A program made the position numbers and the translations under genes. DNA of 64,000 bases from Zantedeschia hybrid cultivar. Taxonomy: Eukaryota; Streptophyta; Magnoliopsida; Alismatales; Araceae. The number at the start of each line of letters is the position of its first letter. The stretch's first letter is position 1. The notes beneath the pieces are model-generated. The model worked only from the letters and a program-made list of their open reading frames with translations. It had not been told where the DNA came from and did not search any database. This document shows positions 24,410-35,158 of the stretch, in pieces. The DNA lies in contig JARZZO010000005.1 in NCBI GenBank assembly GCA_030544215.1, positions 78,769,024 through 78,833,023 on the forward strand, read 5' to 3'.

Positions 24410-25325
24410 CATGCATGTTGGATTTGAAGAGTGGGAGCCCCACACTCTAATGGTAGATAACAGTGAGCTTAATTAGCCGCAATTAATTAACTCCCACTCT
24501 TCCCCTAGCTCTTCCTTTTGTTCAGTAATTAAGGAGATGTTCTAATTAATTAGTACTGGGGCTGAGAGAGGAGGCGGGGGAGAGAGTGCTGGGAATGTGC
24601 CGCTGTACATGTATTTAAGAAAGAGCATCTAAATGGATAGACAGATGGATAGGTAGATGGGTAAATATATTTCTGTTTAAATGCAACTTAAGGGAATGCG
24701 GAAGGAAAGAGTTATCATAAATATATTTCCTTGTAAGTTTATGAAGGACGCATTCATAAGGATGTTTTGAATTTATGACTAACGTAAGTAAGTTCAAAGA
24801 GAAAATCTAATGTCCTTGTTCTATCATCCGGACGAAAATGATCATACAAAACGAGTTTATGGTCATAGCTAGATGTCATGTCATAAATTCGCCTAAAATT
24901 AGAAAATAAACGATGCCCACAACGGGCAAAGAAGCACTCACCGTCTGCTGTTCTTGTTGCTGCTGCTGCTGCTGAGAGGTGCCTCCAGAGGAACGGTTGA
25001 GAGATGCGGCCTGTACACCCCACTGACGAAGACCAACGTGACGCCGGCGATCACCACCGACAGCACCCTGCGCCCCCTTGTCTCCCCCGCCCCCGCCAGC
25101 GGCGAGAAAGCTGCACCGACATCCCTCCCCCAGCGGCGCTTACTCGTTGCTCCTCCCGCGCGCGTCGACCATGGCCGGCCTCTTTCGTCCCCTGCACCAC
25201 CGCCCGGCGTGGTGGCAGCTGCAGAAGCGATCGAGTAGAGGAAGAAGATGGCGCCGGAGGGCCGAGTGACCTGTACTCGTGTCGCCGGGAGCTGTGGAAG
25301 GGGGTTACTCTTATCTACGTCGTGC
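24410..25325 (-). repeat. Segmental duplicate block 2
   Basis: Counterpart of 14640-15620. It covers the start of intron 1, exon 1 and some 5' DNA of a FUT gene. Small insertions and deletions are scattered along it. Confidence 0.85.
24942..25172 (-). pseudogene. Dead FUT exon 1 (orphan fourth copy)
   Basis: ATG at 25172 and a GTGAGT donor (G at 24941) align with exon 1 of copy 2. A 4-base insertion in the GCGCGC run near 25160 shifts the frame, and a G-to-T change then creates TAA at codon 11. Further deletions remove part of the membrane segment and the RPP motif. The Gln run is present but shorter. There is no catalytic exon on the minus strand before copy 2. The loss of function is clear from sequence. 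Confidence 0.9.
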
Positions 25326-25515
25326 TGCTGGATGAGCAGGTAGCAATACCTCTGTCAGGGTTTATGGTTGTGGGGGTGGAAAACCGGGGACGAAGGCGGG
25401 AAAACTTCTCTAGAGCAGAGCATAGGAGGAGGGGGAGGAACGACCCAAGATAGTCCGGTACCGGAGAATATAAAATTAATGTATTGTTTATTATGTCAAA
25501 CGCGAGCAGTGTGTT

Positions 25516-25535
25516 GTCTCTTCGGAGACATCTGA

Positions 25536-25567
<32 letters not shown>

Positions 25568-25617
25568 GGCCCCTGCGCAAGGATGACACGCACAAATCGA
25601 GAAATGGTCCAAATTTT
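25516..25617 (+). ncRNA. U6: U6 spliceosomal snRNA gene or recent copy
   Basis: Nearly all of plant U6 is present: the 5' stem-loop with a TTCG loop, GATACAGAGAAGATTAGCAT (including the ACAGAGA box), the internal stem with TGCGCAAGGATGACACGC, and an end in AAATTTTTTT that serves as a pol III stop. Two changes in the 5' stem (C to T and G to A) pair with each other, so the hairpin is kept. A clear upstream sequence element (TCCCACATCG type) is not visible, and the nearest TATA-like words (25468, 25487) are not well placed. It may be a non-transcribed copy. Confidence 0.85.
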
Positions 25618-25620
25618 TTT

Positions 25621-26576
25621 GATGTTTTCTGGGTCGTCTGATCCAGCCACGGAAAGATCAGGGCCATTCGCTAGGGCGCTGATGCGATCCGAGCGGTACA
25701 AAGACGTCAAAGTCCACTTTCAAAGATAGTATCTGAATCTTTGTATGGTGTGAGATGAGATGGATTTACTATTTTTTTTATTTTTTATGACAAGTGATTA
25801 TCTTTATTCTCATGTGAATTGGGGCATAGAAAAATTTCAAAACTCTCATTTCCCAATTTAGTGAGAACTTGTATTTGTGCTCTTTACAAGTCGTGCGAAT
25901 CTATTACCACCGAGTAGAAAAATCTTCTACTAAAGGAAAAAGGAAAAAAAAAAACCATCTATCTGAGAGGACCTTCTCAAAGAACATACTCTCCACTGTA
26001 CGTAGTTCCAACGAAACAAGAATTTTTAACTTTTAGTCTCAACAATCATTTAATATTACAAATAAGTATTTTTAATATATTAAAAAGTTATGATTGTGAA
26101 GACTCATAAATTAGGAGAATTTACAAGAGGTAAAAGGTAAAAATCCCAACAAATAATTGAGGCAGGCGGCGATCGAGAAAACGACCTTGTGGCTGCATCC
26201 ACTTCCGTGTTCGCTCCGAAAGTTGTTGCCTTTGTCCCTAAAGAGATTGCAAAAGCTATCATTCGTTAATATTTTTTTAATCTTATTTTTAGTTAATATA
26301 AAATTTATTTTGATAGAGTTAAATTTCACTACACGTACAATAACAAGTACGAAATATGCAGTCTAAATATATAATCATAAATTGTGATGTTATGTCAAAT
26401 TTATTAAGTCATTTAATACAAAAATTTAATACAACGAACAAAAAGTACACTATTTATTAAATCTTCATGTTTATTTAATGTGAGGGGATTTACATCTTTC
26501 AAGTCCATGATGAAAGAGATGAGATCCTCTGTACTATATCTCTAGGTGCAAGTATACTTCCAGTCATATGAGTTAA
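25621..26576. other. AT-rich intergenic DNA
   Basis: No gene was recognised. Frames at 26111-26366 are short and lack known domains. Confidence 0.4.
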
Positions 26577-26603
26577 CTAGTTCTAAACCCGTGCGATGCA
26601 CGG
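26577..26603 (-). mobile_element. Helitron 3' terminus
   Basis: Read on the minus strand, a 6-bp GC-rich hairpin (CCGTGC ATC GCACGG) is followed 8 bases later by CTAG and then a T in the flank. Hairpin, CTRR end and A/T insertion preference are the signature of a Helitron 3' end. The element should extend to the right (higher coordinates); its 5' TC end was not located. Confidence 0.72.
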
Positions 26604-28510
26604 TACTTAATTTAAAAAAATTTAAACTTATATTTAAGCTAAGAGAATGATATTGATTTAATAAATTTTATATTCACAAAAAAATAAAATATCTATTAAT
26701 TTATGCGTAACACTTATCTTGAAATTATAAATAAATTTTTACGGTGTTCAGTAACACAAGGAAAAACACTGTTTCACTGCGTTTTATGATGCTTTACAGC
26801 ACTTTACAGCACACCAACTGACAGCAAAATAGGTCAGGTGAAGAAAAATGACTGTTTACAGTATCATCCTCTTTCAGAAACATGATGCTGCCATGATACT
26901 TGTTCTTGAAATTACCGGTAATAAGGGAGGCAGAGGCGATATGTCAGCCTTACTCAAGGTGGGATTTACTAGAAGATGAAATTTACAAATCCGTGACTAA
27001 ATGCTTAATTTTCTTACAGGCATGGCTAGAAGAAGAATCAAAAGAATTGGATATAGAGCAATTTATATGCATTCCCATCCTGTGTAAAATCTTTGATGAT
27101 TGAAGCATAAGAAGCTTGGCCATTGGATTCAACTAGCAACTATTTTTACCTTGAGTGTGTGCCGGCAATTTTGGCCATGGATGTTACCCATATGTTCACA
27201 ATCGTCCATGGCAGCAGTTCAAAGATGCCACTTCCAAATACTATTATTATCCTCCATACTCCTCGTGAAACAATAACTCAGGCTAGTCTTTATAGGTTCA
27301 AACAAGATGCAGTCAATTTCTTGAACTTATTTTGTAAATTGTGATAAATTGGAATAAGATTCAGTAAATAAAAATGTGATTGGGTTCCATGTCAACTTGG
27401 GGATCTTCATTCATGGGAGGAAGATATCCATCTTTTGGCTTGTCTCCAATTGAGTACTGTATGGTGCCTTGGAATCTATAACATGTGTATAGTATCTTTC
27501 AGGTTTGATTTTGCTTCTTGAGGATTTGCAGTTCATGGTTCATTCCTCTCATGAACTCTGTTGCTTCTCATCTCCTTGCTGAGAGATTCTTGCAGAAGCC
27601 TTGGCTGCTTTTGTCAGAAGGGACAAAAAGAAAAGAAAGAGAAAGTCAATTTAGCTTCATTTATTAACGCAGATGCGTTGCAATGTGCAATGGAATCAAA
27701 GGACCCACTTTGATGGATGATATAGCTCTGAAATAGTAGGGTTCAGTACAACAACCCATAAATGTAATGGTAATTGTATTTTTGCCTGTTTTATTGGAAT
27801 TCAGTAATGAAATTCAGCCTTAAGAGCTACTTCATGCAAAGGTCTTTGTCATGATCTTATTGACCATGTTGACTTTGGCAATTTGTCACCAAGAAGAAGC
27901 AAAAAGGAAAAAGATCAGCTTGATGGGTCCAATTTCACTGCATTGATAAAGGAGGATAGGTATTAAATTCTGAGAGGATCTTCCATGTGTACTTGTTATA
28001 TAAGTTTTTGGGGCAAATGTAAGATAAAAATTTGCAGAACCAAGATTTTTTTTTTTTTTTTCCTGTGATATACCAGGTAATAAAGTTACAACAATATCAC
28101 ATTGTTCAAAAAATGAACTATCTCCTGCTCTATAACCTAGGATATGTTCCTCTGAAGCCTGGATGGAGATCCGGCAAATTATTTTCAGGAATTGTTAGCC
28201 ATATGCTACTGCTTGTGCATGGATGTCTACCCTAACATTCAGAAAGACAATTTGAAAGGCAAATTTGGATTCTAGTTCTGGTTGAATTTCTAGAGAGGAC
28301 ATTATAAAGGAACAAACTACAATATGCATTGTGATATAAAAATGATATTCTTTGGGATTTCTTTTGACCAAGGAATGAAGAGCTTTAGAGGTGGGGAAGT
28401 GTTGGTTGAGAGGGAAAGGAGAGGGAGTGGAGTGTTTCAGTAAAAGGGCAGAAGGGGAGTGTGTCTGTTGGGGCTGAGGGTGGTTATTTATGCTTTGTAG
28501 CCACAAGGAA
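26604..28510 (-). other. Possible Helitron body with host gene pieces
   Basis: On the minus strand, 28500-28380 looks like a core promoter (CATAAATA) followed by a CT/CA-rich leader. At about 27365-27470 a short open stretch reads IGDKPKDGYLPPMNEDP and ends at a stop, in an exon-like manner. I do not recognise the gene. On the plus strand, a TTTCTTACAG acceptor-like site precedes 27020. Together these hint at captured gene fragments, but nothing is proven. Confidence 0.35.
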
Positions 28511-29551
28511 GGTGCCTCCTCTGTAAAACTTTAGTCAACGGAAAACTTAATTAGTTGACTGTTTCTTTTCCTGATTTTGGCATCTTTGAAATAAGTCCGA
28601 ATGCCTTTTTCTAAAGGAGCTCAAAATATTTTTATGAGCATCAAATGATGAATTTTATTTTCATTTTTTTTGTAAATATATTTATTTTTTAAAAAAAAAT
28701 TCCATCCGATTATGTTTTATGTGTAACTAAACGGACCCTAAGGTGCTCCAAAGTCTGCTCGATGGGAGCATGCTTTAAGCTTTTGGCATCGCAGGACATA
28801 TATAACCAGTACCCGTTCTTCGGGCATCTAATAGAATCTAATTTAGTTTAAAATTAGAATATGTCCCGCCTCTCTATATAAACAAGACTGGACTTACAGT
28901 TCTCATGTGATTGTATGCATGAAGTAGCTGAATAAAAGTGGACACCATGAAGAACTTTCGATTACATGTTCACCTTCTTTGCATTCTGCAGTGCCTTCCT
29001 CATCTTCGGCTCTCATGTGTACACGTACATATTATTGCTTCTGCTTCCGGTACAAGATCTTAGATTTTCATATTGTTTGAATTTTCATATTGTTTGTCCA
29101 ACAAGAATAACCAATTTAGTCGTCAGATCTCCAATGATTAGTTTGAATGAAATAAGAAAATACCAGATAAATGTCAATTTGAACGGGGATCCCATCCTGT
29201 TGAGGGCCCTTCAATGAACCTAGTTGAGCTAACATCAAATTAAACTCTCAACTTTCCCACGTATTCACTACAAAATTAAACGGATGAGGTCACCTCCTTT
29301 GGCTTTTCTAGGAGAAGTACCAGTCAAAGATAGGAAAAGGTTTTAGTGGTGAAGAATCTTCCCACATGTCTTTGTATTTAGATTGACTGTTGACCCATTA
29401 CATAATAGTCATAATTGCATGTGCTATAGAAAATTTTCTTTTTTTTTGACAATAATGTGCTATACAATATGTAAAACCGGTTGTTGGACAACCCTATGTA
29501 TGTTCAAATTTTGATACGCCGTTAAGTTTTCCAATATTGGAACTCTAGATT
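28511..29551. other. Distal upstream region of FUT copy 3
   Basis: No gene was seen. The word GGGATCCCATCCTGTTGAG at 29186-29204 is an exact inverted match to 17181-17199 upstream of copy 2. The two sites lie about 1.6 and 1.7 kb from their start codons. Confidence 0.5.
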
Positions 29552-29559
29552 GGCATGAC

Positions 29560-29626
29560 TAAGGCTGGCAATGAGCCGAGCCGAGCTAGAGCGGCTCACG
29601 AGCGGCTCGGCTCATTGCCGGCCCTA
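29560..29626. mobile_element. 67-bp hAT MITE with perfect 8-bp target duplication
   Basis: GGCATGAC occurs at 29552-29559 and 29627-29634. Between them are 24-bp TIRs (TAAGGCTGGCAATGAGCCGA on the left and inverted TAGGGCCGGCAATGAGCCGA on the right) separated by only about 19 bases. The 8-bp duplication and T(A/G)GGG-like end fit hAT. Confidence 0.88.
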
Positions 29627-29749
29627 GGCATGACAAGTCCTTGTCTGTTGCTATGATGAATAAGGCGATCACAGTTTGCTTGTTAAAACAGTAGCACAAT
29701 CTAGGATTCACCACAGTAAGCAGATAAAAAAATGATTTTTTAAGAAATA

Positions 29750-30120
29750 TATTCTTTTTAGTTGTAGATTTGTCTATCTTATTTTCATATTATTATAAAT
29801 GACCTAATTTGTTAGATTATAATATTTACAAAAATATACCTGTTGATATTCTGTTAAACGATTCTTATCTAATCTTATTTAAAACATCTCTATTCGTTCC
29901 TCAACTCTCACTCTCACTCTCTCTCTGACATAACCTGTCAATCAAAAGAACACCTTTTTATAGAGGTAGCTACATCCTAAAATTAGATCTTATGGTTGAA
30001 CAAGGAATGTCCGTTATATCCTTAACAAAGTTAACAATAGGAACATTTCTGCAAGGATTGTATCGCAATGATGTTATTCATAATAATATAAAAATAAAAT
30101 AAATAAATCTACATTTAAAA
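29750..30120. mobile_element. MITE family B, copy 1
   Basis: The left part reads GTAGATTTGTCTATCTTATT...TATTATAAATGAC and the right part is its inverted form (AATAATATAAAAATAAAAT...). The same TIRs occur at 40081-40488. It lies within 1 kb upstream of the FUT copy 3 start. Confidence 0.6.
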
Positions 30121-30773
30121 GGGTACAAAAGGTATCTTGGAAAAAAATATCAAATATCTCTCTTTCTCCAGATTGTTACTCTCTTTTACACATAAAACCA
30201 TCTACCTACTCTACTTTCTTTAATTATTAATTTATATAATTAGGTTTTAACCATTAGAAATATGTTTGTTTATAAACCCTCATAATCTTCCTGAATTGGT
30301 GTTAAGGTCCCATAATGTTACAGAAAAATCTCTCAAAAAAATTTATTTGTAAGAAAGTTGAGATTATGGGAATTTATTTGTAAATAATTAAATTAAGGGG
30401 AGTTACTTGTAATATCAATAATCGAAAGGTCCTTGTTTATTGTGACTTTTGAAAATGGGAAAAACTAATCTCCGGTTGCAATTTTAAATATAGCCATGAA
30501 GCAGCCTCATGCGTTAATTGTGGACCTTGAAGCTTTGTGGAGCTTTCCAACTCCTTTACCTCGAAGGGGTCCCCCCTTCCCGGATGCCGTTTGTGCTCTT
30601 CCACCCCCATCCTACACCGGCGGCACAACATCATAAGAGTCGCCACCACACCTCTTCTCCCGGCCGGAGCCACCACGCAGCTCGCCCCGGCCCTCCGCCG
30701 CCTCCTTACTAGCCTCTGCAGCTGCCCCCGGTACTACTGCCGGCCGTGGCGCAGGCGTTCCCAAGAGTAGGCC

Positions 30774-31020
30774 ATGGTCGACCTGGAAGGAGCAAGGAAC
30801 CTCCGCTGGGGCAGGGAGGTCGGTGCAGCTATCTCGCCGCCGGCCGGGACCGGGGAGACGAGGGCGTTCAGGGTGCTGCGGGTGGTGATTGCCTGCATGA
30901 CGTTCGGCACGTTGGTATTCGTCTCTGGTGTGTACAGGCCCCCTGTGGCGTTCTTCACCCGTTCCTATGAAGGCACCTTTCAGCAGCTGCAGGACCAGCA
31001 ACGGCCACCTGTGGATAATG
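30774..31020 (+). CDS. GT37 fucosyltransferase copy 3, exon 1 (membrane anchor)
   Basis: 82 residues plus one base. ATG at 30774 is the first in-frame start giving the family N-terminus (MVDLEGARNLRWGRE). The membrane segment is at about residues 34-54 (VLRVVIACMTFGTLVFVSGVY), followed by RPP and a short Gln-containing stem. The donor is GTTAGC at 31021, phase 1. A CT microsatellite (31028-31052) directly follows the donor. The gene is transcribed away from copy 2, whose start is 15.3 kb to the left on the other strand. No clear TATA box was seen in the 150 bases before the start. Confidence 0.9.
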
Positions 31021-31440
31021 GTTAGCGCCTCTCTCTCTCTCTCTCTCTCTCGATCGAACAATCAGTATACCTCTTTATTGAACAAAAAGTATTAAAAAAA
31101 AAGAAAAACCTGATTCAACTGGCTATACATCTATCTCAAGATTAAGAATAAAGATCTTCTAGGTGTAAGGTTAGATGCAGATCAAAAGACCTCCTCATGC
31201 ACAGTTTTTTCCATTCCATGAAAGGTGATTTTGAAAAAAATTCTTTCTCCACTTCCTGAGTTCCAACTAATCATGCACCGACGGGATCCAGACTCCAAGA
31301 TTAATATAGTCCGCACATCCAACAGGTAAATTTAAAAGTGGACGGTCTACTTGGTTGCAGTCGACTCTGTGAGACTGAGTGAATCAGATGTCCATGCAAT
31401 GCATCAACCGTGAGTTTCTTTTGACGAAGTCAGTATTACA
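31021..31440. other. Intron 1 of FUT copy 3, 5' part
   Basis: Apart from the CT run no element was recognised. Confidence 0.4.
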
Positions 31441-31444
31441 ATTA

Positions 31445-31653
31445 CAAAATCCGGGTGGTAGAAATTAGACAAGAGGAAATGGTGCAAATTAAATGATAAA
31501 TTTGGGAAGATAAAGTTGGTTAGGCTCTTACTCCGATACCATTTTACGACCACAAAAGTCAGGTGCTGAGTTTGAAAGGTCTAAGATCATAAGTGCTAGT
31601 CACAACTGAAATTAACCGATATAAGATTATTATATAGTCGCGCCAAAAATCAA
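31445..31653 (-). mobile_element. Truncated TRIM retroelement in intron of FUT copy 3
   Basis: One LTR (about 31545-31653, minus strand) and the adjoining internal part with a primer-binding-like GGTATCGGAGT are related to the complete TRIM at 41562-41873. The second LTR is missing. Confidence 0.65.
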
Positions 31654-31832
31654 GCTAATCAGCTTGCCGATCTATCGGGGCTACTATCAAACTTGGGTCC
31701 GTTTTAAGTAGGGAGAGGCAGTTTCATAATGGGTTATCAGATCCTCTAGGTTTTTATTCAAGGGAGCTGATCAACACAGCGGGCATGCAGGAAAATCTCA
31801 TGGCTATCACCCAGCTAAGCCTTTATTTCTTG

Positions 31833-32420
31833 TAGGGCTGCAATTTGGGTCGGATTGAAGTCAATCCTAATCTAATCCATGTCAGAGACCCCTCAATTTT
31901 AATCTAACCTAACCTCTTCAACTATAACCCAATCCGTCTAACAATGTCCCAACCCAACTCAACCTATGTAATCCAAGCTTCATCGGGTTGGGTCGGGTTA
32001 TATTCTTAATGACCTATATTTTTAACTTTTCTTTTTTAGTACTAAAATTTTATGTATAAAAGTATAAGTAAATTTATGTGTCTACTTTAACAAAGTAATA
32101 AAAAAGAAGATAGACACATAGTTACATAGTTATTATTTGAAAACATTCTTGTTCATATTATAAATTATATTTATATTTAATGATATAGAATTAAATAAAA
32201 TATATTCTAATTATCTACGTTATCATTTATATATATTAACATCGGGTTCAAGTTAGGTCAGATTGGCCGAATCTCAATCCAACCTAATTCATATAAAGTC
32301 GGATTGAAAGAATTCCCAATCTTAACCCAACCCAATCCTAACTTGATTAGATTCAACCCGACCTAACAATTGAGTTGACGTGTTCAAATTCGGGTTGACC
32401 TACTTAAAATTGCAACCCTA
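31833..32420. mobile_element. hAT-type MITE in intron of FUT copy 3
   Basis: Ends TAGGGCTGCAATTT and inverted TAGGGTTGCAATTT. Flanks ATTTCTTG (31825-31832) and ATTTCTTA (32421-32428) form an 8-bp target duplication with one mismatch. Length 588 bp. It is built from repeated GGGTTGGGTCGGGTT-like words and has no coding frame. Confidence 0.8.
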
Positions 32421-33105
32421 ATTTCTTAGGTCAGAGTCTCTTCGGTCACTCACATCAGGTGTGCGGCCAAGCCGTACTTGCTCGTGCGCACACAGCCGGA
32501 TTTACGGGAGTCCTTATGTCGGATAACCGAGGAGACCCGATCCTTCTTTCCTCCGCTAGCTTGACCGGTCAAGGCTACCTGATAAACGCACACGTAGTTT
32601 GGGCAACTTTTTGGTAACTATTATGTGTTTGATCAAAATTTGGACCATCTTACATAAAATCCAACATAGATTATACGTGCAAGGATCTTTACCGTGTGAT
32701 GCATCCATCTAACCAACTACCAATACAACAAAAAATAAAAGTCATTTTCACGGCGGCATCACCCAAAATAGACTTACATTAACGATGTTACTTTTCTCTT
32801 ATATATCTTAGTCTTCTCTTTTGTTAACTCTAGACGGTCGATGACTTACAATGATTTTTTTACTTTTTATGATTTTTCGTTGGACAGGCTGAGTTGAAAT
32901 GAACTCCTAGTTTGGTATAATTTTACTTCAAAAAATGTCTAAGTATTAATATTGCACCGTCTTTGGATCACTAAAGACCATTGAAATCCATAGGGAGAAG
33001 GGATCCCCTCGGTACAACTATTTACCGAGTTCGGTGAGGGGAGCAAAGGTTTTTTCGCCCAGTTTTAAGCTTAATCAAGATTATTATTTTTTTTTAAATG
33101 CACCC

Positions 33106-33138
<33 letters not shown>

Positions 33139-33628
33139 CTTTTTTTAATCTTTTGGTTACGTCATGAAAGGTGCTTCTACTAGAAGCTTACAAGAAGCCC
33201 AATCGAAAAGATTAGCCTTGTGACTTGTGAGCCGGCCCGTAGTTGCTCTATTGTTCTCTCTAGCCTTAAGGTTGAAGAGTATACATTGCTGACGTCGTTG
33301 CTTAATTAATCTCTGAGACCCAGTTGTTGGTGGTCCATGGGACTCCATTGAGGTGTTAATTACTCATCCAAGAGATTATGTTATGCTTGTGTCACCTACC
33401 ACAAGAATATATAGAGTTGCTTTGTGCTTCCAAGCCTTCTTTGAGGCCTTCGGGCCCACTCGTCTTGGGTTACCGACCCAATCTGCTAATTGTATCGACT
33501 TGTTTGTTTTATTTAGCTTAAGAATCATCGATTTATTATATATATGACATGGATGTTTTATAAAGTTGGATCGAATTCAATAGCATCTACTTAACACAAA
33601 GTGGAAGTTACTGCCTCTGTGGAAAGAG
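32421..33628. other. Intron 1 of FUT copy 3, middle
   Basis: A CT microsatellite (33108-33139) and a stretch at 33310-33360 that resembles, inverted, 13270-13335. No gene. Confidence 0.4.
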
Positions 33629-33801
33629 AGGAGATCCTCTTAGTATACATTTGGATCGGAGTCCATTAGTACTGAGAGGGGGATGATTCAAATATTTGTC
33701 AAATTTGAAAATCATATAAAATATTTTTTGCAATGTTTGGCCTTCTTCCTCTCTCAATATTGTTGGACTCTGATCCAAATCGTGTACTAAGATGATCTCT
33801 T
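33629..33801. mobile_element. MITE family A, copy 3 (intron of FUT copy 3)
   Basis: GAGATCCTCTTAGTATACAT on the left and inverted ...GTACTAAGATGATCTC on the right form TIRs of about 45 bp, including the GGATCGGAGTCC / GGACTCTGATCC arms. Confidence 0.65.
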
Positions 33802-34902
33802 CTCCTATGAAAATGCCAATAAATCTTACAAAGTGTTTCCCCATATCAAACGAGGCGCCAAGAAGTTTTATAAAAGTCGTGACTTTAAACGTAGGACTGT
33901 AAGATGGTAAACCGTAGGACATCCCAAGAGGAGGAGGTAATATCAATTTTTCATGTTGACCGGACTGTAATGTAGTTTCTCAAAAAGATTATAAGAAATA
34001 GTGTATCCTAGTAATGGGTTGTAGATTTTTACGAAGTTTTTATTTTGTCTTACGAACATAACTAAATTGTTAAGATTTTTTTTTTTTTTTTTTTTCTTGT
34101 GAACTTTAGTTGCACACTCACTCGTCTAACAGGGTTGGTCTTCTTGGGGGTGGGAGACTAGCTTTTGGAGGTGTAATGATATGTTCCTTTTTCCATATAC
34201 ATGTGTACCTTTTCTTCCACGTTCAAGTGTCCCTTTATGCATTAAACATAAAACCCAGTGGCCTTTTTAATAAGAGGCAATGAATAAGCTACTCTAGGCC
34301 TTCACACAAAGACCCTTCTCTCTTTCTTATGCCCTAAGTTGTTCCTTGCATGTATTAAAGTCCAACGTCCATAGGGAAGAAACTCTCGGAATGTTCACAC
34401 TCGGGATACATTCTAACCAAGGACGTAGGTTCCTATTATTATCAGGAAGACGAGGCTCCACTAGTCACAAATGAGGGAGGAACACAGCCCTCAGCTTCCT
34501 ATATATTTCCTAGAAAAAAATAATAGAACAAACGGTCCGTATCATTGTAGACTCTTGAGCCCAGCTTTTGCAGCCATTGCTATTTTATTTTATTTTTGGT
34601 TAAGTGGCACAGGGGTCGGGTATGTACACGTATTTACAAGCGACCATGGATCAAGCCAGAAATATCTTTTAAAGTTGGAGATAATTTCGCGTTGGTCTAA
34701 AAGTCTGTCTAATTAAGTGAAAATTTTAGATCCGTCTAATTATCCAGAGAAATAATCTTACGGACTAGGAGATAAAGATCCCAACAGATTGCATGGCTGA
34801 AGAGTGTTTAGGCTACAACTAAGATAGAACCTAAGACCTCCGGATTAAGAGGCAAAGTTGAAATTTAAGTATGGGATGCACGTATAATATTCAATTTGGA
34901 AT

Positions 34903-35070
34903 TGAGATCTTTTACAATCTAAGTTTAAACTGAATTCAATCAGTAAAGAAAAAGAGAAGGAGAGTCAAACAATGCCAAAACCCACTCCATGCCGACCTCC
35001 TGATCTCAAAATTTTAGCTCCCGTCCTCCCACATTTTGCTGACGGAGTCCAATCCAAACTCTTCAATTTA
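34903..35070. mobile_element. MITE family A, copy 4, about 90 bp before the exon 2 acceptor
   Basis: TTGAGATC on the left with TTTAAACTGAATTCAATCAG, and GAGTCCAATCCAAACT on the right. It happens to be open in the frame of exon 2, so a gene finder could wrongly extend the protein into it. Confidence 0.6.
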
Positions 35071-35158
35071 GACTTGTCACATCCCTTTGTCTGCATCTAT
35101 TCACCCTTTTGTCTGCATCCATTCCAACAATTAATCTCTTTCCAATGTGGTACCGCAG

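Noticed and set aside
34972..35158. Upstream extension of the FUT copy 3 exon 2 frame
   Set aside because: It lies in a MITE and before a good acceptor that restores the exon 1 phase; copies 1 and 2 have no such extension.
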